64,000 nucleotides of DNA, from NCBI RefSeq assembly GCF_900109055.1, contig NZ_FOIV01000004.1, positions 62,001-126,000 on the forward strand, read 5' to 3'. The translations under genes were made by a program, and so were the position numbers. The notes under the pieces are model-generated. The model saw only the letters and a list, made by a program, of their open reading frames with translations, was not told the DNA's origin and made no database searches. Of this stretch, positions 54,813 to 64,000 are shown piece by piece. Origin of the DNA: Prevotella sp. khp7. Lineage in GTDB: Bacteria > Bacteroidota > Bacteroidia > Bacteroidales > Bacteroidaceae. How positions within the stretch are numbered: the stretch's first letter is position 1; every line of letters starts with the position of its first letter.

Positions 54813-54830
54813 CGTGCAAATAATTTATAT

Positions 54831-54846
54831 GTTACCACTTAGTAAC
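54831..54846. promoter_or_regulatory. TetR operator O1
   Basis: The inverted repeat GTTAC-CACTTA-GTAAC. It lies just downstream of the -7 element, where it would cover the transcription start. Confidence 0.82.
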
Positions 54847-54848
54847 TG

Positions 54849-54880
54849 CAAAGTTATGTTACTTCTCGGTAACACACAAG
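54849..54880 (-). promoter_or_regulatory. promoter of the tetR-nitroreductase operon
   Basis: CTTG (54877-54880), 20 bp, TAACTTTG (54849-54856) on the minus strand. The -7 element lies exactly between operators O1 and O2. Confidence 0.8.
54858..54873. promoter_or_regulatory. TetR operator O2
   Basis: The inverted repeat GTTAC-TTCTCG-GTAAC, centred 27 bp from O1, within the spacer between -33 and -7. A weaker 12/16 match lies at 54905-54920. Confidence 0.82.
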
Positions 54881-54987
54881 AAAACAGCTAAAAATCAACG
54901 ATTATTTACTGTTCGTTAACGCTTATGATACCGAAAGGGCGCTATCGGGAACATGGGATTTGGGGAAGCTGAAGGACAAGGAGAGAT

Positions 54988-55025
54988 GTCCGACAAATCG
55001 GCAGAACAGTCCGACAATTTGTCGG
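54988..55025. promoter_or_regulatory. inverted and direct repeats upstream of clpB
   Basis: A perfect 7-1-7 inverted repeat CCGACAA-T-TTGTCGG (55011-55025), with a second copy of GTCCGACAA 21 bp upstream (54988-54996, continuing as CCGACAAATCGG). It could be an operator for clpB. It differs from the CIRCE element of HrcA. No matching regulator gene is seen nearby. Confidence 0.5.
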
Positions 55026-55085
55026 TAAGCCCTTCCTCGGCACAACTATTGAAGGGTAGAGAAATAAAAAGGTAAAAACATAAAA

Positions 55086-55093
55086 AAGGAGGT
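55086..55093 (+). promoter_or_regulatory. strong Shine-Dalgarno sequence of clpB
   Basis: AAGGAGGT, 4 bases before the clpB ATG at 55098. Full anti-Shine-Dalgarno matches like this are rare in Bacteroidota, and no other gene in this window shows one so clearly. Confidence 0.85.
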
Positions 55094-55097
55094 AAAT

Positions 55098-57605
<2,508 letters not shown>

Positions 57606-57606
57606 G

Positions 57607-57642
57607 AAAAAAGGTTGCTCTGATTATAGAGCAACCTTTTTT
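57607..57642. terminator. bidirectional terminator shared by clpB and the M6 protease gene
   Basis: A stem AAAAAAGGTTGCTCT / AGAGCAACCTTTTTT with a 6-base loop. The TAA stop of the protease gene lies at 57624-57626 in the loop, and the right arm of the stem encodes the last residues, KKVAL. Confidence 0.93.
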
Positions 57643-59216
57643 CTGTTATGGATGAACACACCCTTATGCGTAGGTTTACCAGACAACCTTCGCCCTTGGA
57701 GGTCGTACCATTCTCCCTCACCATCTGAGAGCGCTGGGACGGGCTCTATCCCTGAGGGCACTTGCATGAAGTCGAACGACACACTGCCGTCACTGGCCAC
57801 ACGGATGTTGGTAATGGACTTCGACATCATTCCTGGATGCCAGACTTTAATATCTTTTTTGTCATCCTTTTCGATCTCCAAATAGCCCTTATACACCATC
57901 GATGCAGGCTCCGAATCGTCCGTCAGACTGGCATTCACCACCAACGACACCGGGTCGGTATAGGGATAGACAGAAGTACTGAGATAACGGTTACGCACCC
58001 AATCGTCCATCGTGTATTTACTCATGTCCTTGCCATTGTTCTCAGGATCCCAGATGAGATAGTCCTTACCATCGGCATGGAAGAGGTCATAACGGAGGTG
58101 GGTCATGTCGCTGTTCACTTCATTGTTGCTCCATTCTTCTTTGTCGAAGTCGACATGGAAGATGGCCAGTCCTTCACCGGGAATACAATAGTCCCATTTG
58201 GTCTGTCTGCGGTTTTCAAGCAGATAATACTCATCGGCATAGCCTGAGTTGCGGATGAGATAGGTCTCCCCTCCCTCACTCACGGGTTTCATACCTGTGA
58301 TGGTGGTGGCTGTCGTCAGTTCGATGGGACTCGACCAGCCCAGGAGCATCTTCTCCATGGCAGAGAAGTTCGGCGGACACCATCCCTTGTTGGTATAGTT
58401 ACCACCGTCCATCAGGTCCCATTCGTCGACAGCAGAGAAATAGGTGCCTCCCGTAGGATAGATGTCAGGCAGACCCAGACAGTGGGTAAACTCATGGCAG
58501 ATGGTACCAATGCCACACAAGGCACCGTCTTTCCATTTCTCACAACTGATAGAGGTCATGCCTATATCCAGATTGCCTGGGGCCTTGGAATTAGTATGAT
58601 TTGTATTGGGCCAGATATAGCCCGACAACTGATTGCCTGTGAAACCTGCTGCGATGAAGACCAGCTGCTCCACCTCACCGTCGCCATCCCAGTCGTAAAC
58701 GGAGAAGTCGGCGGTAGTGATGGCTTTCAACTGCTGCAAAGCCTCTCTCATCGCATCGTCACCGTAATAACTGCTTTTACCGGAATTGGCGTTGACGCTG
58801 ACCTTAAAGGGACCATAGACGTCGAACTTGAGGTTTAGGAGACCATCTGACTGGTCCCGAAAATAATCAGCCACACAACCCTGTCCATGACCTTCGTTAT
58901 ACCCCCGCTCATTCAGCACACGCTGATAATAGCCCGCAGGGTCATCCATCGAGAAATCCGTGTCTGCAAAGGATATCAGTACCACAGCCTGTCGGTAGAT
59001 ACGCTGCGGATCCCAGTCCTGTGAGGGATCGTCCAGCGCAGCGCGGGTCTTGGCCTTGTCCGTAGGGATATTTCGAACGCAAGGCATACGCCGCTGTGCG
59101 CTGGCATTTAAAGGTAAAAAGGTAAAAAGGTAAAAAAGTAAAACAGACAATAACAAACCCCTTGATATAGAGATCCGTTTTATTTCCACCATATTTATAT
59201 ACTTTCTCACCTTCAT
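57624..59216 (-). CDS. secreted M6 family metalloprotease with T9SS-like tail
   Basis: A 530-residue zinc protease. The signal peptide core is LLLSVLLFYLFTFLPLNASAQ (after an N-terminal stretch; start at 59216 or at M9, 59192). The zinc site is HEFTHCLGLPD (His241, Glu242, His245, with a third ligand probably the Asp). The M6 fold continues with WDLMDGGNYTN. The C-terminus, WYDLQGRRLSGKPTHKGVFIHNRKKVAL, is a standard Prevotella-type T9SS sorting tail. The signal peptide core is encoded by the GGTAAAAA-type repeat tract (read as TTTTTACC). It is 33 bp from the fumarase stop and may be read from the same transcript. Confidence 0.92.
   Translation of the reverse strand: MKVRKYINMVEIKRISISRGLLLSVLLFYLFTFLPLNASAQRRMPCVRNIPTDKAKTRAALDDPSQDWDPQRIYRQAVVLISFADTDFSMDDPAGYYQRVLNERGYNEGHGQGCVADYFRDQSDGLLNLKFDVYGPFKVSVNANSGKSSYYGDDAMREALQQLKAITTADFSVYDWDGDGEVEQLVFIAAGFTGNQLSGYIWPNTNHTNSKAPGNLDIGMTSISCEKWKDGALCGIGTICHEFTHCLGLPDIYPTGGTYFSAVDEWDLMDGGNYTNKGWCPPNFSAMEKMLLGWSSPIELTTATTITGMKPVSEGGETYLIRNSGYADEYYLLENRRQTKWDYCIPGEGLAIFHVDFDKEEWSNNEVNSDMTHLRYDLFHADGKDYLIWDPENNGKDMSKYTMDDWVRNRYLSTSVYPYTDPVSLVVNASLTDDSEPASMVYKGYLEIEKDDKKDIKVWHPGMMSKSITNIRVASDGSVSFDFMQVPSGIEPVPALSDGEGEWYDLQGRRLSGKPTHKGVFIHNRKKVAL
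59107..59142. repeat. GGTAAAAA-type repeat within the M6 signal peptide
   Basis: AAAGGTAAAAAGGTAAAA units, read on the minus strand as the hydrophobic core FYLFTFLP. The same family occurs at 21618-21658 and about 55068-55093. Confidence 0.75.
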
Positions 59217-59249
59217 ACCTTTTGACCTTATTTTCCTCTTTTCCCCTTT

Positions 59250-60899
59250 TTACCTTTTACAAGGTGTCCATGGTTTCAGGGTCTTGAAGAAATCATTACC
59301 CTTGTCGTCAACCAGGATGAATGCGGGGAAGTCTTCTACCTCAATCTTCCATACAGCCTCCATACCCAACTCAGGATATTCTACGCACTCAATGCTCTTG
59401 ATAGAGCTCTTAGAGAGAACAGCAGCCACACCACCGATAGTACCGAGGTAGAAACCACCATGCTTCTTACAAGCCTCGGTAACAACATCTGAGCGGTTAC
59501 CCTTGGCAATCATCACGAGCGAAGCACCGTTGGCCTGGAACTCGTCAACGTACGGGTCCATACGGTTAGCGGTGGTCGGACCCATCGATCCACAAGGATA
59601 GCCCTCTGGCGTCTTGGCAGGTCCGGCATACAGTACGGGGTACTTCTTGAAGTAGTCGGGCATACCCTCACCGGCATCCAGACGAGCCTTCAGCTTTGCA
59701 TGAGCGATATCACGAGCCACGATGATGGTACCCTTCAGGTTCACACGGGTAGAGACGGGATACTTAGAGAGCTCCTTACGAACGGCATCGATACCCTCGT
59801 TCAGGTCGATCTCGATACCCTTGCCGCCCTCACCGGGCTTGCGCAGCTCCTCAGGAATCAGCTCTGTGGGGTTGCTGTCCATCTTCTCCAACCAGATACC
59901 GTCGGCATTGATCTTAGCCTTGATATTGCGGTCGGCAGAACAAGATACGCCCATACCGATAGGACAGCTGGCACCATGACGGGGCAGACGAACCACACGG
60001 ATGTCGTGTGCCAGGTACTTACCACCGAACTGTGCACCGAGTCCGATCTTCTGTGCCTCCTTGATCAGCTTCTGCTCGAGGTCGATATCACGGAAGGCAC
60101 GACCGGTCTCATCGCCTGTGGTGGGCAGTCCGTCGTAGTACTTGATTGAAGCCAGCTTCACGGTGAGCAGGTTCTTCTCTGCTGAGGTACCGCCGATGAC
60201 GAATGCGATGTGGTATGGCGGACAGGCTGCTGTACCCAGACTCTTCATCTTCTCTACGAGGAAGGGGATGAGTGTACCCTCGTTCTGAATCGTAGCCTTG
60301 GTCATGGGGTAGAAGTAGGTCTTGTTGGCCGAGCCACCACCCTTTGCCACCATCACGAACTTATACTCAGCACCCTCGGTAGCCTCGATATCAATCTGTG
60401 CAGGCAGGTTACAACGGGTGTTCACCTCGTCGTACATATTCAGAGGCGCGTTCTGCGAGTAGCGCAGGTTGTCCTGAGTGAAGGTGTTGAACACACCACG
60501 GCTCAGTGCCTCCTCATCCTCGAAACCAGTCCAGATCTGCTGACCCTTCTCACCGTGGATGATGGCCGTACCGGTGTCCTGACAGAAAGGGAGGATACCC
60601 TTGCAAGCCACCTCGGCATTGCGCAGGAACTGCAGGGCTACATACTTATCATTCTCAGAGGCCTCAGGATCGGTCAGGATCTTAGCCACCTGTTCGTTAT
60701 GCTCACGACGCAGCATGAACTCCACATCGTGGAAAGCCTGCTGGGCCAACAGTGTCAGTGCTTCCTTGGTAACTTTCACGATCTGTTTTCCTTCGAACTC
60801 GGCGGTGCTTACGCCTTCTTTTGTCAACAAGCGGTACTCCGTCTTGTCCTCGCCCACCTGAAACATGGGGGCATACTTAAAATCAACTGTCTTAGCCAT
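59250..60899 (-). CDS. class I fumarate hydratase (iron-sulfur, oxygen-sensitive)
   Basis: A 549-residue FumA/FumB-type fumarase, normal length. The start is [16 protein letters not shown]; 30 residues upstream in frame are non-homologous and come from the repeat-rich spacer. Cluster and active-site cysteines are in [19 protein letters not shown] and [10 protein letters not shown]-terminal and C-terminal (FumA-type beta) domains are fused. It hydrates fumarate to malate, or the reverse in the reductive branch that yields succinate. The oxygen-labile class fits an anaerobe. Confidence 0.96.
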   Translation of the reverse strand: MAKTVDFKYAPMFQVGEDKTEYRLLTKEGVSTAEFEGKQIVKVTKEALTLLAQQAFHDVEFMLRREHNEQVAKILTDPEASENDKYVALQFLRNAEVACKGILPFCQDTGTAIIHGEKGQQIWTGFEDEEALSRGVFNTFTQDNLRYSQNAPLNMYDEVNTRCNLPAQIDIEATEGAEYKFVMVAKGGGSANKTYFYPMTKATIQNEGTLIPFLVEKMKSLGTAACPPYHIAFVIGGTSAEKNLLTVKLASIKYYDGLPTTGDETGRAFRDIDLEQKLIKEAQKIGLGAQFGGKYLAHDIRVVRLPRHGASCPIGMGVSCSADRNIKAKINADGIWLEKMDSNPTELIPEELRKPGEGGKGIEIDLNEGIDAVRKELSKYPVSTRVNLKGTIIVARDIAHAKLKARLDAGEGMPDYFKKYPVLYAGPAKTPEGYPCGSMGPTTANRMDPYVDEFQANGASLVMIAKGNRSDVVTEACKKHGGFYLGTIGGVAAVLSKSSIKSIECVEYPELGMEAVWKIEVEDFPAFILVDDKGNDFFKTLKPWTPCKR

Positions 60900-60930
60900 A
60901 AAGTTTTGTTTTTTAGGGATAAAGGGGAAA

Positions 60931-61228
60931 GGAGACAAGGAGACAGGGAGTTCAAGGAGTTCAGGACAATACCTTGCAGGAAAGAACACCCGCAGATTCT
61001 AATGTCTTGAACATCTTGAACTCCATGAACTTCATGAACTCCTTGTCTCCTTGAACTCCATGTTATTATTCTTTTACTCCGTTATTATTTATTATTCCAT
61101 TACAATACAAATGCAACATTCTACTTGCATCTTCTAGTATTACATTCTCAAACGTATATGTCATATGTCTTGAACTCCTTGTCTCCCTGTCTCCTTGTCT
61201 CCTTGACTCCCTGTCTCCTTGTCTCCTT
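60931..61228. repeat. clusters of CTTGTCTCC / GGAGACAAG repeats in the fumarase-M16 gap
   Basis: The 327-bp gap between the M16 stop and the fumarase start holds three clusters: 60931-60968 (GGAGACAAGGAGACAGGGAG, then GTTCAAGGAGTTCAGG), about 61003-61062 (CTTGAACTCC and CTTGTCTCC units) and 61168-61228 (CTCCTTGTCTCCCTGTCTCC, repeated). They form imperfect tandem and inverted copies, so the RNA could fold into long hairpins. I see no gene or clear promoter here. Confidence 0.85.
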
Positions 61229-64000
61229 AATACCCGAACACTTCTTCTGTGGTCAGTCTCTTCACAGGACCGATCTTACCCAATGCCTCCATGTCGAGCT
61301 CTTTCTCATCGCCCAGGATGACATAGCGATAAGGCTTGTTGGCCATCTGTGCCTTCTCGAAGTTCACGATATCCTGCAGGGTCACCTTATCCAGATGCTT
61401 GTAGATAAGCTCGTTCAGACTGCAATCGAGTCCCATTCGCTGGGCATTGAGATAAGCATTGAAGATGCCGATCTTCGTGGTGCGACTGCTGGCCAGCTGC
61501 TTGGTCACAGCCTCCTTGGCAATCTTAAAGGCAGCCTCACTGGCAGGCATCTCGTTCAGGATCTCATTAAAGTGAGCGATACAGTCGTTCATCTTATCGT
61601 TCTGGGTGATGATATGGGTCATAAAGCACTCCGTACGATCTTTCCAGCTGGGCTGGATATAATAGGCATAGGCATTGTAAGCCAGTCCACGGGCCTCACG
61701 CATCTCCTGGAACACGATACCATTCATACCACTACCGAAGTACTCGTTGAACACTTCCTGTACAGCGGCCTCCTCAGGGTTCCAGGTACGACCCTCGTTG
61801 TGGTACATACGCATATAGATGTTCTTGGCATCGTAAGGTGCGATCAGCACCTCGTTCTCGGTAGCGAGCTGGTTCAGGTAAGGCTTGTTCTCAGGCACAG
61901 CAGCCAACTTCTTGGCTGTCTGGTGTGCCTTGCCAATAGCGGTAGTAGCCTCTTTCTCACTCAGCGGACCATAGTACACCACCTTATGATCGTAATTGCT
62001 CAGGGTCTTCAGCAGATCGACGAACACCTGCGGATCGGTTTCCTTCAACTGCTGCTCGCTCACCAGGTCGCGATAGGCATTATGCTCACCGAAGGCAGCA
62101 TAGTTATACAGATATGAGAAATAGCTCTGCTGACTCTTCTTGGCATCGTCACGACTCTTCAAGGTCAGGTCCACCATCTGGTCGTAGGCAGCCTTATCGA
62201 CCTTTACATTCTTAAACAGGTCCTCGAGCAGTGCCAGTGCGGCAGGCATGTTCTCGTTCAAGCCAAACAGATTCACGGTGATATTCTCGGTACCCACATT
62301 CAACGACCAGTCGCACGCCAGCTCATAGAACTTCTGGCGCAGTTCTGCGGCACTCAGTTTGTCAGTACCCAACAGTCTGATATAATCAGACGCTACATCA
62401 TAGCGCTTATCGGCACTCTGACCGAAGTCATAGTAGAACGTCAGGTTAAACAGTCCGTTCGTAGTGTTCTTGATATAGTACATCGGCAGGTTCTTACCTA
62501 CCTTACCCACGGTCAGATCTTTCTTGAAGTCCACGAACTGAGGCAGGATAGGCTCCACCTCTGTGTTCTGGATGTCCTTCACGAACTGACTCACCTGGTC
62601 GCGGTTGGTGGGAATCGGCGTGATGGCAGGCTTGTCGATCTTCTTCTGCAAACTGTCTGTGCCCTGCTTCTTGAACACGGTCACATAGCCGTCAGTGAAG
62701 AACTGATTGGCAAAGGCCACCAGCTCCGGTTTGCTAATCTTCGATACGCGGTCGATAGCCTCTACCGCTTCTTTCCAGTCCACCTCCTGGATAAAGGCGT
62801 CTACAAACATATTAGCACGTCCTCGGTTGTCCTCCAACAACTGGTTATAGCTACGCTTGTAGTTGTTGATGATGCTTGGCAACAGGTTGTCGGGGAAGTC
62901 GCCTTTCTTCAGCTTGTCGATCTCGCCCAGCATCAGACTGCGCACCTCTTCCAGCCCCTGTCCCTGCTTAGGTGTACCCATTACTATGAAAGCACTATGA
63001 TCGCGCATCGCCTCCAGATCAGCACTTGCACTCTGCAACTTCATCGTCTGGTTCAAGGCGAGGTCGAACAGTCCGGCACGACCGTTGCTCAGCACGCTCG
63101 TCAACAGAGACAGTGTATCAGACTGCAGACTGCTGGCCTCCTTGGCACGCCAAGCCACCCAAACGCGCTCAGCCTCTTGTCCTACCACAGTGGAATCCTT
63201 GGGCTGTGTCAGCGGTGTCAGTGGTGCGAATGTCGGCTGCTTGACGTCGGCACCGGGCTTCCAACCGCCGAAATACTTGTCGATGATGGCGATGGTCTTC
63301 TCGGGATCCAGATCACCAGCCATACAGATGGCCACGTTGTTGGGACGGTACCACTTATCAAAGTAGTTCTTGATATTCGTAATCGAAGGATTCTTCAGGT
63401 GGTCCTGCGTACCGATAGTGGTCTGTGTACCGTAAGGATGGTTTGGCCACAGCATCTTACTGATGGTGTAGTACAGCTTACGCTGATCACTGGTCAGTCC
63501 GATATTATACTCCTCGTACACCGCCTCGAGCTCCGTGTGGAAACCACGGATGATCATGTTCTGGAAACGGTCGCCCTGGATCTTGGCCCAGTTGTCCACC
63601 TCGTTGGCGGGGATGTTCTCCATATAACAGGTCACATCGTTCGAGGTATAGGCGTTCGAGCCCTCAGAACCGATGGTCGCCATCAGCTTGTCGTACTCAT
63701 TGGGGATGAAGTACTGAGCAGCCACCTGACTCACTGAGTCGATCTCGTGGTAGGCCTGCTTACGGGCCTCGGGATCGGTCAGCTTGCGATATGCCTCATA
63801 ACGCTGTTCAATCTCGTCGAGCAAAGGCTTCTCTGCCTCGTAGCTGTTGGTACCGAACTGTTTGGTACCCTTGAACATCAGGTGCTCCAGATAGTGAGCC
63901 AGACCTGTTGTCTCTGCGGGGTCGTTCTTCGAACCCGTTCGCACGGCGATATAAGTCTGGATACGTGGTTTCTCTTTGTTTACAGACAGGTACACCTTCA
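61227..64000 (-). CDS. M16 family metallopeptidase, N-terminus cut by window edge
   Basis: At least 923 residues of a two-half insulinase-type peptidase; the frame stays open through the right edge. The inverted zinc motif HYLEH is in GLAHYLEHLMFKGT, and the downstream glutamate is probably in LEAVYEEYN. The second M16 half starts near residue 480 and lacks the motif, as usual. A GTG at 63995 is internal to the strand KVYLSVNKEKPRIQTYIAV and is not the start. It is likely a periplasmic or outer-membrane-associated peptidase. The stop codon borders the CTTGTCTCC repeat cluster. Confidence 0.94.
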   Translation of the reverse strand, partial: KVYLSVNKEKPRIQTYIAVRTGSKNDPAETTGLAHYLEHLMFKGTKQFGTNSYEAEKPLLDEIEQRYEAYRKLTDPEARKQAYHEIDSVSQVAAQYFIPNEYDKLMATIGSEGSNAYTSNDVTCYMENIPANEVDNWAKIQGDRFQNMIIRGFHTELEAVYEEYNIGLTSDQRKLYYTISKMLWPNHPYGTQTTIGTQDHLKNPSITNIKNYFDKWYRPNNVAICMAGDLDPEKTIAIIDKYFGGWKPGADVKQPTFAPLTPLTQPKDSTVVGQEAERVWVAWRAKEASSLQSDTLSLLTSVLSNGRAGLFDLALNQTMKLQSASADLEAMRDHSAFIVMGTPKQGQGLEEVRSLMLGEIDKLKKGDFPDNLLPSIINNYKRSYNQLLEDNRGRANMFVDAFIQEVDWKEAVEAIDRVSKISKPELVAFANQFFTDGYVTVFKKQGTDSLQKKIDKPAITPIPTNRDQVSQFVKDIQNTEVEPILPQFVDFKKDLTVGKVGKNLPMYYIKNTTNGLFNLTFYYDFGQSADKRYDVASDYIRLLGTDKLSAAELRQKFYELACDWSLNVGTENITVNLFGLNENMPAALALLEDLFKNVKVDKAAYDQMVDLTLKSRDDAKKSQQSYFSYLYNYAAFGEHNAYRDLVSEQQLKETDPQVFVDLLKTLSNYDHKVVYYGPLSEKEATTAIGKAHQTAKKLAAVPENKPYLNQLATENEVLIAPYDAKNIYMRMYHNEGRTWNPEEAAVQEVFNEYFGSGMNGIVFQEMREARGLAYNAYAYYIQPSWKDRTECFMTHIITQNDKMNDCIAHFNEILNEMPASEAAFKIAKEAVTKQLASSRTTKIGIFNAYLNAQRMGLDCSLNELIYKHLDKVTLQDIVNFEKAQMANKPYRYVILGDEKELDMEALGKIGPVKRLTTEEVFGY

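Noticed and set aside
60931..61228. CRISPR array or small RNA gene in the fumarase-M16 gap
   Set aside because: Repeats are imperfect, of 9-20 bp, in mixed orientation and without regular spacers. No promoter was found to support an RNA gene.
63995..63995. GTG as the start of the M16 protease
   Set aside because: It falls inside a conserved beta-strand, the preceding codon (Lys) continues the frame, and a signal peptide is missing. The gene is cut by the window edge.

Overview
This 64 kb window is chromosomal DNA of an anaerobic member of the Bacteroidota, most likely Prevotellaceae (Prevotella in the broad sense). The signs are Bacteroidota promoters (TTTG, 20 bp, then TAnnTTTG), a SusC/SusD pair, PorQ of the type IX secretion system (T9SS), proteases with T9SS-like tails, class I fumarase, MeaB, and almost no Shine-Dalgarno sequences. 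The genus is an inference; no rRNA marker is present.

Region 1 (1-16.2 kb, all minus strand) is a surface or exopolysaccharide locus read from right to left. A promoter-leader unit precedes a Wzc-like co-polymerase with a degenerate kinase domain and a Wza-like lipoprotein. A second, near-identical promoter-leader unit precedes a large SLBB export protein, a second Wzz-like protein, a Wzx flippase, an EpsG/Wzy-like polymerase, a GT2 glycosyltransferase, a GNAT-like protein, an ATP-grasp enzyme, a polysaccharide deacetylase, an acyltransferase 3, a NeuD-type acetyltransferase, an acyl carrier protein and an SDR cut by the window edge. The two leaders share a folded RNA with a compensatory base-pair change. 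This is the most promising candidate for an undescribed regulatory element here. A 22-bp tandem repeat array lies just upstream of the second leader.

Region 2 (16.2-21.6 kb, minus) holds an Lrp/AsnC regulator, two ExbD proteins, a small membrane protein, ExbB, tRNA-Ser(GGA), a TatD nuclease, a polyprenyl synthetase and TonB: an energy-transduction cluster with housekeeping genes. Region 3 (21.7-24.9 kb, plus) has porQ, cmk and a FadL-type porin. Region 4 (24.9-33.5 kb, minus) is an operon of alpha-2-macroglobulin, a DUF1573 protein, meaB and ispH. It diverges from an ADP-forming acyl-CoA synthetase and a YhiN flavoprotein (33.5-36.8 kb, plus).

Region 5 (36.8-49 kb) is a nutrient-uptake locus. 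SusC, SusD, a DUF6057-like membrane protein and a CxxCH lipoprotein with TolB-type repeats run leftward. A GH94 phosphorylase and a secreted subtilase run rightward from the shared intergenic region. Region 6 (49-64 kb) has a secreted carboxylesterase, a TonB-dependent receptor, an exported nitroreductase-like protein with its TetR regulator and clear operators, ClpB (missing about 20 residues of its second AAA+ module), an M6 protease, class I fumarase and the C-terminal part of an M16 protease.

Short repeat families recur between genes and sometimes inside them: a CTTGTCTCC/GGAGACAAG family and a GGTAAAAA family. No CRISPR array, complete insertion sequence, prophage or rRNA gene was seen.
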